Source: Spirochaetaceae bacterium
GTDB lineage: Bacteria; Spirochaetota; Spirochaetia; SZUA-6; Bin103
NCBI GenBank assembly: GCA_026710565.1
Contig: JAPOQV010000612.1
Location: forward strand, 1-18,156
Direction: 5' to 3'
Length of the DNA: 18,156 nt
The notes beneath the pieces are model-generated. The model searched no databases, was not told where the DNA came from, and worked only from the letters and a program-made list of their open reading frames with translations. The position numbers were made by a program, and so were the translations under genes. Below, piece after piece: positions 1 to 7,611 of this stretch. How positions within the stretch are numbered: position 1 is the stretch's first letter; the number at the start of each line of letters is the position of its first letter.

Positions 1-525
1 GCGCGCCGGCGCGGGTTGCGGGCGGCCGTGGCCGCGCCGGCGCCGGGGCCCCCGACCCCCCCCGCCCCGGCGCGGTCCCCCGCCTCGGCACCTGGCGCGC
101 CGGCCGCGCCGGCCGCCGAACCGCCTTCGGCAGCCGATGCCGGTTCCGCGGCCGACGCCGGTCCGGCGTCCGCCGGTTCGGCGTCCGGCTCGGAGGCATC
201 CGGAGAGCCGGCAGAGCAGCCGATCGCCGCCCTGCGCCAACGCCGGCCGCCGGTCGCCTCCGCGTTGGAACGGGCGGAGGCGGTCGAGCTCCGCGGAGAG
301 GAGCTGCGCGTGCGCTTCGGCAAGGGAGACGCCTACTCGGCGGACACGGTACGGCAGCACGCCGCGGAGGTCGCGGCGGCCTACGGACTCGCCGGACCGG
401 GCGCAATCAGCGTACAACTGGGTTCAGGCGAGGGGGACGGTGACGATCACGGAGAGGCGGCAGCGCCCGGCGTGGAGATGATCAGAAGCATCTTCCGGGG
501 CGAGATCGTGCAAGGTGGAGGCTGA
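1..525 (+). CDS. dnaX: DNA polymerase III subunit gamma/tau, C-terminal part (5' end outside window)
   Basis: The frame is open from base 1 to a TGA at 523-525, so the gene starts upstream of the window. The visible part begins with about 70 residues almost entirely Ala, Pro, Gly and Ser, a typical disordered linker. A small folded-looking C-terminal segment follows (about the last 90 residues) and ends in PGVEMIRSIFRGEIV, which resembles the end of many DnaX proteins (Pro-Val...Phe-Gly-x-Ile-Val). DnaX is the clamp-loader ATPase subunit that organises the replicase; its ATPase domains are not visible here. The call rests mainly on the dnaX-ybaB-recR order, which is conserved in many bacteria, with only 8 bp to ybaB. 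The linker alone would not identify it. Confidence 0.72.
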   Translation, partial: ARRRGLRAAVAAPAPGPPTPPAPARSPASAPGAPAAPAAEPPSAADAGSAADAGPASAGSASGSEASGEPAEQPIAALRQRRPPVASALERAEAVELRGEELRVRFGKGDAYSADTVRQHAAEVAAAYGLAGPGAISVQLGSGEGDGDDHGEAAAPGVEMIRSIFRGEIVQGGG

Positions 526-533
526 AGGCGCGC

Positions 534-848
534 ATGGCGAACAACCCGTTCGACTTGTTCAAGATGATCCAGGGCATGCAGAAGCAGATGGCCGAGGTGC
601 AGGGCAAGCTTGCCGATGTCCGCGTCACCGGCACGGCCGGCGGCGATATGGTGCAGGTGGAGCTCACCGGAAACCTGGAGGTGGTGAAGGTGACGCTCGA
701 CCCGATCGTGATCGATCCCGCGGAACGTTCGGTGCTGGAGGACCTGATCACGGCGGCGATGGGCGACGCCCTGCGCAAGGTTCGCGAGGAGCTCAAGCAG
801 CAGGTCGGCGGCGGGCTGAACCTGCCACCCGGGTTTCCCGGCGTCTGA
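534..848 (+). CDS. ybaB: YbaB/EbfC family nucleoid-associated protein
   Basis: This 104-residue protein has the usual YbaB length and signature: an N-terminal helix rich in Met, Gln and Lys (NPFDLFKMIQGMQKQMAEVQ), then a beta-sheet segment with GGDMVQVELTGNLEVVKVTLDP, then VLEDLITAAMGDALRKVREE. Family members are dimeric DNA-binding proteins that coat or bend DNA and are linked to recombinational repair. The gene sits 8 bp after dnaX and 10 bp before recR, the standard operon. A GGAGG lies 12 nt before the ATG and an AAGG nearer to it, so translation probably uses a weak site or is coupled to dnaX termination. Confidence 0.93.
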   Translation: MANNPFDLFKMIQGMQKQMAEVQGKLADVRVTGTAGGDMVQVELTGNLEVVKVTLDPIVIDPAERSVLEDLITAAMGDALRKVREELKQQVGGGLNLPPGFPGV

Positions 849-858
849 GCGCACGCGC

Positions 859-1461
859 ATGCAGACCCTCGAGCGCCTCGTCCACGGCTTCTCGCGCCTG
901 CCGGGACTGGGCCGCAAGAGCGCCGAGCGGCTGGTGTACTTCCTGCTTGGAGCGAGGGACGAATTCGTGGAGTCGCTGGCCCGCGACCTGATCGCTCTCA
1001 AGCGCAACACCCGCCCCTGTACCCGCTGCGGCGTGTATGCGGAGGCGGAGCAGTGTGCCTTCTGCACCGATCCCACGCGGGAGACCGACACGATCTGCGT
1101 CGTCGAAGAGTCCCGGGACGTCATCACCATCGAGTCCACGCACACCTTCCGCGGGCTCTACCACGTGCTGGGCGGGGCGATTTCGCCGGTCGACGGCGTC
1201 AGGCCGGCGGACCTGACCATCGATGCCCTGGTCCGGCGGGTGCGCGACTCCCGCGTGCGCGAGGTGATCCTGGCAACCAACCCCACGGTCGAGGGGGAGA
1301 CCACCGCGCTCTACCTGCGCGACCGCCTGCAGGCGGCCGACGAGGCGGCAGGCGAGCTGACCGTCACGCAACTCGCGCTGGGCCTGCCGGTCGGCGGCGA
1401 CCTGGAGTACGCGGACCGCCTTACCCTGGCGCGCGCCCTGAACGGCCGCACGGCGGTCTGA
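859..1461 (+). CDS. recR: Recombination mediator protein RecR
   Basis: The protein is 200 residues, the normal RecR length. It acts with RecO (and RecF) to load RecA on SSB-coated single-stranded DNA at gaps. Visible domains in order: an N-terminal helix-hairpin-helix (FSRLPGLGRKSAERL, about 11-25), a four-Cys zinc finger with C54, C57, C66 and C69, a Toprim core starting at ICVVEESRDV (about 79) and continuing through HTFRGLYHVLGG, and the late Toprim segment NPTVEGETTALYL. The ATG at 859 gives the expected N-terminus (MQTLERLVHGFSRLPGLG). It is the last gene of the dnaX operon. Only 13 bp separate its TGA from the convergent glycoside hydrolase gene. Confidence 0.97.
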   Translation: MQTLERLVHGFSRLPGLGRKSAERLVYFLLGARDEFVESLARDLIALKRNTRPCTRCGVYAEAEQCAFCTDPTRETDTICVVEESRDVITIESTHTFRGLYHVLGGAISPVDGVRPADLTIDALVRRVRDSRVREVILATNPTVEGETTALYLRDRLQAADEAAGELTVTQLALGLPVGGDLEYADRLTLARALNGRTAV

Positions 1462-1474
1462 GCGTGACGGGGAG

Positions 1475-3028
1475 CTAAATCTTGTCGACCAGGATCGCGC
1501 ACTTGCCCGAGGGAATGGGCAAGGTCTTGCGGCGGCGCCCCAGGACGTGGATCGCCAGATAGTAGAGCTTCTCGGACTCCAGGCGCACTTCCCAGCCGCG
1601 ATCCGAGTTGTGGGTCTGGATGGACACCAGGTTGCGCTTCAGGGTCAGGTTCTCGATCCCCATGCCCTCCAGTACCGGCAGCGTCCAGTCCACGGTCTTG
1701 CGAGGGAGTGAGATCGAGAGGCCCAGCACGTTCTCGATCACCAGCGCGACCGTGGACAGGGCGACGAACGGCAGGTACGACTTGCGGGGAAAGCCTCCCT
1801 TGCCGTGCCACTTGGCCGCCGCCTCGTGCTCGGGCGCATAGGCGTCCCACAGGTCGCCGACTCCACGTTCCGGGACCAGCACGTCGTGCATGGCGAACAG
1901 GTGGCGCAACGCGAACTCCCGCGCCATGCCGATGTTTCCGTAGCGCTCCAGCCCCTTGACGATCGCGTAGTTCGCGTAGGGCAGCACCGATCCCCGGTAG
2001 CCGCCGCCGTGCGGGTCGTAGAGCGCCTCGTCGGCCGCCAGGCTCGGGAACGGATGGCTCCGGCCGAAGGTCCGGGGGTCGCTCAGGTGGCCGATCAGCC
2101 GGCGCGCCTTGTCCTCGCTCGGAATCTCCGCCAACAGCGTCCAGAACGCCGCGATCGTCTTGACCTTGAGCTGCTGTCCGTAGCGGTCCAGGTCGTAGTA
2201 GATCGAGTCCTCCTCGTTCCACATGAGCGACTGGATGCGCGTCTTCAGGGCGAAGTACTCGCGCTTGTAGCGGAAGGCGACCTCCTTGTCGTTCAGCGCG
2301 TCGGCGATGGTCGAGATGAAGGACGCGCTGGCCGCCTGCTGCGCATTGAAATCCACCGGATAGGCGATGCGGTCGCGGGGGCTGTTGCCCATGCTCAGAG
2401 CCTGGCGCGGAACCGCCAGCAGGCCGTTGTCCCGGCGGAAGCTGGCCTGGATCCACTGGTAGTAGCGTTCCAGGACCGGCAGCACCTCGCGCAGGCGCCG
2501 CTTGGAGCCGAGGCGGTGGTACAGGTTGTACTCCGCCCACGCGAACAGGGGCGCCTGCACGCCGTGCGGGTTCGCCTTGATCAGGATGGGCTGCCCGTCG
2601 ACCAGGCTGTATTCGCCGTGAATGGCGCCGCACGGCTGCTGCTTGGCGTAGAATGCGTCGAGCTGGGCCTCCACCGGAAACTCCCGGTTCGAGTACACCA
2701 GCGAGAAGGTGGAGCAGCAGGCGGCCACCTGGTTCATGCGGTCCTGCGCCGGATCGCAGAATACCCGGTCGAAACCGCTTCCCGGCTCGCCCCGGCGCCA
2801 ATAGCCGGGCATCAGCTCCCAGGTGGCATCGAACAGGTCGACGAGCGCCTGGTGGTCGTGGACGAGGCGGGGAAGCTCCTCCCTCGTGGTGTTCACGACC
2901 GGTGCCTGCTGCGGAACTGCTACGTTGGAGATGACTGGTGCCTGCAAGAGAGAAGCGCGGGAAGTGTGGCCTGCGATCATAGCACGGGCCGCGGTTCCGA
3001 TGTCAAAGCGGAGCAGGTCCGTGGCCAC
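1475..3028 (-). CDS. Trehalase/GH63-like (alpha/alpha)6-barrel glycoside hydrolase
   Basis: A protein of about 517 residues, rich in aromatic residues and Trp/Tyr/Asp/Gly motifs as in (alpha/alpha)6-barrel glycosidases of the trehalase (GH37) and GH63 / mannosylglycerate-hydrolase-like group. Examples are PGYWRRGEPGSGFDRVF, a central LVDGQPILIKANPHGVQAPLFAWAEYNLYHR, NEEDSIYYDLDRYGQQLKVKT (a common glucosidase-type acidic segment) and GGGYRGSVLPYANYAIVKGLERYG. The family hydrolyses or remodels alpha-glucosides or mannosylglycerate-type solutes, but the substrate cannot be read from sequence. No export signal is evident, so it is probably cytosolic. Start is uncertain: GTG 3028 has AATAGT seven bases upstream and no ribosome site; ATG 2980 and TTG 2947 are alternatives. 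The gene is convergent with recR and divergent from gatC (46 bp). Confidence 0.75.
   Translation of the reverse strand: MATDLLRFDIGTAARAMIAGHTSRASLLQAPVISNVAVPQQAPVVNTTREELPRLVHDHQALVDLFDATWELMPGYWRRGEPGSGFDRVFCDPAQDRMNQVAACCSTFSLVYSNREFPVEAQLDAFYAKQQPCGAIHGEYSLVDGQPILIKANPHGVQAPLFAWAEYNLYHRLGSKRRLREVLPVLERYYQWIQASFRRDNGLLAVPRQALSMGNSPRDRIAYPVDFNAQQAASASFISTIADALNDKEVAFRYKREYFALKTRIQSLMWNEEDSIYYDLDRYGQQLKVKTIAAFWTLLAEIPSEDKARRLIGHLSDPRTFGRSHPFPSLAADEALYDPHGGGYRGSVLPYANYAIVKGLERYGNIGMAREFALRHLFAMHDVLVPERGVGDLWDAYAPEHEAAAKWHGKGGFPRKSYLPFVALSTVALVIENVLGLSISLPRKTVDWTLPVLEGMGIENLTLKRNLVSIQTHNSDRGWEVRLESEKLYYLAIHVLGRRRKTLPIPSGKCAILVDKI
3001..3006 (-). promoter_or_regulatory. Possible internal promoter for the glycoside hydrolase (-35 TTGACA, -10 at 2976-2981)
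   Basis: On the minus strand TTGACA (3006 to 3001) is followed after 19 nt by TGC-TATGAT (hexamer 2981 to 2976), an extended -10. If used, the transcript would begin near 2968 and translation would start at a downstream codon such as TTG 2947, shortening the protein's N-terminus. The 19-nt spacer is long, so this is tentative. Confidence 0.3.
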
Positions 3029-3039
3029 GTACGCAACTA

Positions 3040-3068
3040 TTGACAGGGGCAGGGAATGGTGCTTGACT
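3040..3068 (+). promoter_or_regulatory. Candidate promoter of the gatCAB-aspS operon
   Basis: A perfect -35 TTGACA (3040-3045) is followed after 17 nt by TTGACT (3063-3068, three of six matches to TATAAT) and after six more bases by GTG 3075. That geometry puts the transcription start at the GTG itself, a leaderless arrangement like that seen before argS and the DAC gene. The -10 is weak. Confidence 0.4.
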
Positions 3069-3074
3069 CGATCG

Positions 3075-3362
3075 GTGGGTCAGACAGAGCCCGGTACGCT
3101 CGAGGCGACCGCCGCCATGGCCAGATTGCGGTTCGGCGCGCACGAAAGCGCCCGGCTCGAGGCGGAGTTGTCGCGTATCGTCGACTACTTCGCCCTGCTT
3201 GCGGAGGCCGACGTGGACGACCTGAGGCCGACGACCCATCCGCTGCTGACCGGATCCCGATTGCGCGACGATGAAGTCTCCGACCTGCCCACCGCCTACG
3301 ACCCGGTCCGGGCAGCACCGGACCGCGACGAACGGTTCATCGTCGTACCGAACGTCCTGTAA
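3075..3362 (+). CDS. gatC: Asp/Glu-tRNA(Asn/Gln) amidotransferase subunit C
   Basis: About 95 residues, the standard GatC length. GatC is the small belt subunit that wraps and stabilises the GatA-GatB interface of the tRNA-dependent amidotransferase. The sequence matches the family: TAAMARLRFGAHESARLEAELSRIVDYF corresponds to the usual LARL...E...F...L..IL.Y helix pair (residues about 12-39). ADVDDLRPTTHPL matches the evD...P..hp region, and the end ERFIVVPNVL matches the conserved F.VP.vl tail. GTG 3075 was chosen because it includes the whole first helix and fits the promoter geometry. TTG 3063, with AGGGA upstream at 3051-3055, is a real alternative; ATG 3117 would cut the first helix. gatA follows after 19 bp. 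Confidence 0.9.
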   Translation: MGQTEPGTLEATAAMARLRFGAHESARLEAELSRIVDYFALLAEADVDDLRPTTHPLLTGSRLRDDEVSDLPTAYDPVRAAPDRDERFIVVPNVL

Positions 3363-3381
3363 CGTTCGAAGCGGGGGACGA

Positions 3382-4764
3382 ATGGCGGAGGTTGCGCGCT
3401 GGCGCGCGGTATTCACGGATGAGAGCGGACGGCGCCGCTGGCTGGCATACGCCCGCGGCTGGAACGAGCGCATCAACGCCTTCGTGTCCTTCGCAGACGC
3501 GGACGGTGGCGCCGACGGCGAGCCCGCCGGGCCGCTCGCCGGCATGCCGTGCGCGGTCAAGGACAACATCGCCGTAGCCGGCCAGCCGCTGAGCTGCGGC
3601 TCGGCGCTGCTCGGCGCGCACGTGGCCCCGTTCAGCGCCACCTGCGTGCGGCGGCTGCAGCGCGCCGGCGCGATCGTGGCCGGCAAGACCAATCTGGACG
3701 AGTTCGGCATGGGCTCCGACACGCAGGCATCCGTGCACGGCCGCTGCGCCAACCCCTGGGACACCGAACTGGTGCCCGGCGGGTCCAGCGGCGGATCGGC
3801 GGCCGCGGGTGCGGCCGGCATCGTGCCGTTCGCCCTGGGATCGGACACGGGCGGTTCGGTCAGGCAGCCGGCCTCCTTCTGCGGCGTGTTCGGGCTCAAG
3901 CCCACTTACGGCGTGGTTTCCCGGTTCGGGCTTGTCTCCTACGCCTCGTCGCTGGAGGTGATCGGCATCATCGCCGAGACGCCTGCGCTGTGCGGTGAGG
4001 TGCTGGAGGTGATCGCCGGCGTGGACGAGCACGACCAGTCCACGGTCGCGGGCTCGCCCGAGCGGGACGAGGTGCGGACGATCGGCGTGCCGCGCGCATG
4101 CCGGGCGGAGCTGCGCGATCCGCAGGTGCGCGCGGCGCTCGACGATTCCGTCGACCAGCTCGGCGAGTTGGGTTACCGCGTCGTGGACGTCGACCTCACC
4201 ACGCTGCGCTACGCCGCCGCCGCCTACTACGTGATCTCCTGCGCGGAGGCCAGCGCCAACCTGGCCCGCTTCGACGGCGTACGCTACGGGGCGCGCGCCG
4301 CCGCCGAGTCGGCGGACGAGACGATCATCGCTTCCCGCTCCGAGGGATTCGGGGACGAGGTCAAGCTTCGCGTCCTGGCCGGCACCTACGTGCTGCGCTC
4401 CGGCTTCCACGACCGCTACTACCTGCGCGCGCAGCGCGTGCGCACGGCGCTGCGCGACGAGCTTGCCGGCCTGTTCGGTCAGGTCGACCTGCTGCTCATG
4501 CCGGTCTACCCGGTGCCGCCCTTCGCGCGCGGCAGCGCCCGACTGGACCCGTTCGAGCAGAAGGTCGCCGACCGGTACACGACCGTCGCCAACCTGGCCG
4601 GCGCTCCCGCGGTGAGCTTCCCCACCCCGCAGTCGCGGGTGCCGATCGGGATGCAGTTGATCGGACCCAATTTCGGGGAGCGGCTGCTGCTGGACGTGGC
4701 GGCCCGGTATGCGGCGGCGCATCCGCCGGCCCGGCCGCAGGGTTACTCGGAGGACTGGCGATGA
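3382..4764 (+). CDS. gatA: Asp/Glu-tRNA(Asn/Gln) amidotransferase subunit A (amidase)
   Basis: A 460-residue amidase-signature enzyme. It hydrolyses glutamine to give ammonia, which is channelled to GatB for amidation of Asp-tRNA(Asn) or Glu-tRNA(Gln). The Ser-cisSer-Lys triad can be read: K60 in CAVKDNI, S135 in GGSSGGSAA and S159 in DTGGSVRQPA. The K-to-S spacings (75 and 99) equal those I recall for the S. aureus enzyme (K79, S154, S178). KTNLDEFGMGSD and VSRFGLVSYASSLE are further family motifs. ATG 3382 follows GGGGGA at 3374-3379 and gives MAEVARWRAVF; the frame is open upstream but within gatC. The stop overlaps gatB by 4 nt (ATGA), indicating translational coupling. The protein is a little shorter than many GatA proteins (about 485). 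Confidence 0.97.
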   Translation: MAEVARWRAVFTDESGRRRWLAYARGWNERINAFVSFADADGGADGEPAGPLAGMPCAVKDNIAVAGQPLSCGSALLGAHVAPFSATCVRRLQRAGAIVAGKTNLDEFGMGSDTQASVHGRCANPWDTELVPGGSSGGSAAAGAAGIVPFALGSDTGGSVRQPASFCGVFGLKPTYGVVSRFGLVSYASSLEVIGIIAETPALCGEVLEVIAGVDEHDQSTVAGSPERDEVRTIGVPRACRAELRDPQVRAALDDSVDQLGELGYRVVDVDLTTLRYAAAAYYVISCAEASANLARFDGVRYGARAAAESADETIIASRSEGFGDEVKLRVLAGTYVLRSGFHDRYYLRAQRVRTALRDELAGLFGQVDLLLMPVYPVPPFARGSARLDPFEQKVADRYTTVANLAGAPAVSFPTPQSRVPIGMQLIGPNFGERLLLDVAARYAAAHPPARPQGYSEDWR

Positions 4765-6206
4765 GCGCCGCCCGTGCTGACGCAGGCGCGTACGACACGT
4801 TCGTGGGGCTGGAGATCCACATCCAGCTCGACACCCGCACCAAGGTGTTCTGCGGCTGTCCGGTTGCCTTCGGCGGCGACCCCAACACGCGGGTCTGTCC
4901 GATCTGCCTCGGCTTCCCCGGCGTGCTGCCGGCCCTGAACCGGGAGGCGGCGCGCATGGCCTACGTGGTCGCGCAGGCCGTGGGCTGCACGCTGTCGACC
5001 GAGGCGGTGTTCGAGCGCAAGAACTACTTCTACCCCGACCTTCCCAAGAACTACCAGATCTCCCAGTACGGCGCGCCGATCGGCGCCGGCGGCTCGCTGA
5101 CCGCGCCGCTCTCCCCCACCCGGCCGGTGGCGATCCGGGAGGTGCATCTGGAAGAGGACGCCGGCAAGATGATCCACGCTGGCGACGTCTCCCTGCTGGA
5201 CTTCAACCGCTCCGGAACGCCGCTGGTGGAGATCGTGACCGCGCCGGAGCTGCGTTCAGGCGACGATGCGATCGCCTTCCTGCAGTACTTCCGCCGCGTG
5301 GTACGCCACCTTGGCGTGTGCGACGGGAACATGGAGGAGGGGTCGCTGCGCTGCGACGCCAACGTGTCCATCAACCACGCGGGAGCCGGTCTGGGCAGCA
5401 AGGTGGAAATAAAGAACATCAATTCCTTCAAGTTCGTCGGCCGCGCCATCGAGTTCGAACTCGACCGGCAGCGCCGGGAGCTCGAGGCCGGACGCAGCGT
5501 GCGGGTCGAGACCCGCCACTGGAACGAGAACCGCGACGTGACCACGCCGATGCGGGTGAAGGAGTCCGACTCCGACTACCGCTACTTCCCGGAGCCGGAT
5601 CTGCCGCCGCTGCGGCCGGACGCGTCGTTCCTGGAATCGGTGGACGCCGCGCAGGTGGAGCTGCCGATGGCACTCCGCGACCGGTTGGCAGCCGAGCACG
5701 GCCTCTCCGGCGCGCAGGCCGAGTTCCTGAGCGAGGAGCGGGCGACCGCCGAGCTGTTCGAGCGTGCGGTCGCCGCCGGCGCCGATGCCCAGCAGGCAGC
5801 CCGCTGGTTGGCGGGCGACGTGCGCCGGCTGCTGAACCGGACCGGCATGACCCTCGCGCAGTCGCCGCTGAGCGCCGCCCGCCTCGGCGAGCTGCTGGAG
5901 TTGATCGACACCGGCGCCATCTCCGGCAAGATCGCCAAGGGGGTGCTGGAGTCGGTGCTGGCCGACGACCTGGCCCCGGCCGAGGTGGTCGAGCGGCAGG
6001 GGTTGCGGCTGATCGCCGACGAAGCTGAGCTCGGCGGATACGTCGATGCCGCGATCGCGGCGTTCCCGGAGGCGGCCGCGCAGATGCGCCAGGGCGACGG
6101 GCGGCCGGTCGGCTTCCTGATCGGCGAGGTGATGAAGCGAACCGGCGGCCGCGCGGCCCCGGAGCCCCTGCGGCGCATGCTGCAGGCCCGGATAGGAGGA
6201 GAGTGA
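4761..6206 (+). CDS. gatB: Asp/Glu-tRNA(Asn/Gln) amidotransferase subunit B
   Basis: A 481-residue GatB, the kinase/transamidase subunit that phosphorylates the misacylated aminoacyl-tRNA carboxylate and amidates it with ammonia from GatA. The N-terminal GLEIHIQLDTRTKVFC and a complete zinc site (C31, C33, C46, C49) are visible, as are FERKNYFYPDLPKNYQISQY, EEDAGKMIH, DFNRSGTPLVEIVT, and EEGSLRCDANVS with KNINSFKFV. The C-terminal part from about residue 310 is the helical YqeY-like tRNA-binding tail, with ISGKIAKGVLE. The ATG overlaps the gatA stop, with GGAGGA (4749-4754) six bases upstream. The gene overlaps aspS by one base or slightly more. The three Gat genes and an AspRS in one transcript suggest a dedicated Asn-tRNA pathway. 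Confidence 0.97.
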   Translation: MSAARADAGAYDTFVGLEIHIQLDTRTKVFCGCPVAFGGDPNTRVCPICLGFPGVLPALNREAARMAYVVAQAVGCTLSTEAVFERKNYFYPDLPKNYQISQYGAPIGAGGSLTAPLSPTRPVAIREVHLEEDAGKMIHAGDVSLLDFNRSGTPLVEIVTAPELRSGDDAIAFLQYFRRVVRHLGVCDGNMEEGSLRCDANVSINHAGAGLGSKVEIKNINSFKFVGRAIEFELDRQRRELEAGRSVRVETRHWNENRDVTTPMRVKESDSDYRYFPEPDLPPLRPDASFLESVDAAQVELPMALRDRLAAEHGLSGAQAEFLSEERATAELFERAVAAGADAQQAARWLAGDVRRLLNRTGMTLAQSPLSAARLGELLELIDTGAISGKIAKGVLESVLADDLAPAEVVERQGLRLIADEAELGGYVDAAIAAFPEAAAQMRQGDGRPVGFLIGEVMKRTGGRAAPEPLRRMLQARIGGE

Positions 6207-7504
6207 TGGCGGACGCCGGCTCGTGGTCTGACCGGACCCTGGTGGCCGATATCGGCGACCGGCGCGGAAACGAGGTCACGGTGGCCGGCTGGGTGCACCG
6301 GGTGCGCTCGCTCGGCCGGGTGGCCTTCGTGCTGCTTCGCGACCGCTCGGGCATCGCCCAGCTCGTGTTCCCGGGCTCGGTGGACCTGTCCTCCGAGTCC
6401 GTGGTCACGGCGACCGGCACCGTGGAGGCCAACGACCGCGCGCCCGGCGGGTTCGAGGTGCAGGTGCGGGAACACCGCGTGCTGTCGACGGCGGCGGCGG
6501 ACCTGCCGCTGGCGGTCAACGGCCGGCCGGAGAACCTGTCGCTCGACGCGCAGCTCGACCACCGCATGCTGGCGCTGCGCATGCCCAGGCTGCTGGACGT
6601 GTTCCGGGTGCAGGCCACCATCGTCGAGGGCTTCGCCGGCCACCTGCGCGGCGAGGGGTTCACGGAGATCAAGACCGCCAAGCTGATCGGCTCCGGCACC
6701 GAGGGCGGCACCGGCCTGTTCGCGGTGCGCTACTTCGACCGCGAGGTGTTCCTGGCGCAGTCGCCGCAGCTCTACAAGCAGGCGATGGTGGCGGCGGGCC
6801 TTGAGCGGGTGTTCGAGATCGGCCACGCCTACCGGGCGGAGAAGCACGACACCCCCCGCCACCTGAACGAGTACGTGTCGCTGGACGTGGAGATGGCCTT
6901 CATCGAAAGCGAGCACGACCTGATGGACCTGGAGCAGCGCATCCTCAAGACCATCTTCGCCGCGATCGCCGAGCGCAACGGCCGCGAGCTCGACGCCTGG
7001 GGCGCATCGGTCCCGACCCCGGAGGCGGTCGACGCCCTGCCGCGGCTGAACCACGACCAGGCGCTCACGCTGGCCTCCGAGTTGGTCGGCCGGCGGGTGT
7101 ATGAAGTGTCGCCGGAGGTGGAGCGCGAGCTCTGCTCCTGGGCCGAGCGCGAGCACGGCACCGATGGCTGCTTCGTGTACGGCGACCCGCGCCGCAAGCG
7201 GCCCTTCTACACGCACCCGGCGCCGGACGGCAAGACCATGTCCTTCGACCTGTTGTTCCGGGGCGTGGAGATCACCACCGGCGGCCGGCGTATCGAGCAG
7301 CATGACCTGCTGGCCGAAAGCATTGAGGCCAACGGCCTCTCGGTCGAATCGCTGGCCGACTACCTGTCGGTGTTCCGCTACGGCTGTCCGCCGCACGGCG
7401 GATTCGCGATCGGCCTGGAGCGCCTCACCCAGAAGGTGCTGGGCCTGGAGAGCGTCAAGGAAGCCTCCCTCTTCCCCCGCGACCGCAAGCGCACCCGCCC
7501 CTGA
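6206..7504 (+). CDS. aspS: Archaeal-type aspartyl-tRNA synthetase, probably non-discriminating (Asp/Asn)
   Basis: A 432-residue class II synthetase. Bacterial AspRS is usually near 590 residues with a GAD insertion; that insertion is absent, so this is the archaeal/AspRS2 type. Domains: N-terminal OB-fold anticodon binding (about 1-100); motif 1 region GFTEIKTAKL; GSGTEGGTGLFAVRYFDREVFLAQSPQLYKQ; motif 2 FEIGHAYRAEKHDTPRHLNEY; motif 3 GGFAIGLERLTQKVLGL near the C-terminus. H31 in GWVHRVRSLG and P80 in RAPGG correspond to the two anticodon-recognition residues reported, as I recall, for non-discriminating AspRS2 of Deinococcus. Such enzymes make Asp-tRNA(Asn) for GatCAB to amidate. ATG 6206 shares its A with the gatB TGA and lies six bases after AGGAGG (6194-6199); GTG 6203 is the alternative. 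Confidence 0.93.
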   Translation: MADAGSWSDRTLVADIGDRRGNEVTVAGWVHRVRSLGRVAFVLLRDRSGIAQLVFPGSVDLSSESVVTATGTVEANDRAPGGFEVQVREHRVLSTAAADLPLAVNGRPENLSLDAQLDHRMLALRMPRLLDVFRVQATIVEGFAGHLRGEGFTEIKTAKLIGSGTEGGTGLFAVRYFDREVFLAQSPQLYKQAMVAAGLERVFEIGHAYRAEKHDTPRHLNEYVSLDVEMAFIESEHDLMDLEQRILKTIFAAIAERNGRELDAWGASVPTPEAVDALPRLNHDQALTLASELVGRRVYEVSPEVERELCSWAEREHGTDGCFVYGDPRRKRPFYTHPAPDGKTMSFDLLFRGVEITTGGRRIEQHDLLAESIEANGLSVESLADYLSVFRYGCPPHGGFAIGLERLTQKVLGLESVKEASLFPRDRKRTRP

Positions 7505-7564
7505 CGACTCGGCCGGTTCTCCGATCAGGCCGGCCGATGCCGCTCTGTTCGCCACGTAGGTGAC

Positions 7565-7608
7565 CCCCACCGCTTCCGGGAATAGGTGGGGCCGCCGCGA
7601 ACGGCGGC
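7565..7608 (+). terminator. Tandem GC-rich hairpins downstream of aspS
   Basis: CCCCACC (7565-7571) pairs with GGTGGGG (7585-7591) around a 13-nt loop. CCGCCG (7592-7597) then pairs with CGGCGG (7602-7607) around a CGAA tetraloop, extendable to 7 bp. The pair lies 60 bp after the aspS stop and just before the recombinase remnant. There is no T tract, so an intrinsic terminator is possible but unproven. The 107-bp interval otherwise holds nothing I recognise. Confidence 0.4.
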
Positions 7609-7611
7609 GAC

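Noticed and set aside
1805..3043. Long open frame on the + strand opposite the glycoside hydrolase
   Set aside because: Composition is Val/Arg/Ala/Leu-rich shadow coding of a high-GC gene; no domain or ribosome site, and the opposite strand encodes a clear enzyme family.
3337..4722. Long minus-strand frame opposite gatA
   Set aside because: Antisense shadow of gatA; repeated Gly/Arg/Val low-complexity pattern with no recognisable motif.
5582..7570. Very long minus-strand frame opposite aspS and the end of gatB
   Set aside because: Shadow frame caused by strong third-position GC; aspS and gatB motifs on the + strand are decisive.
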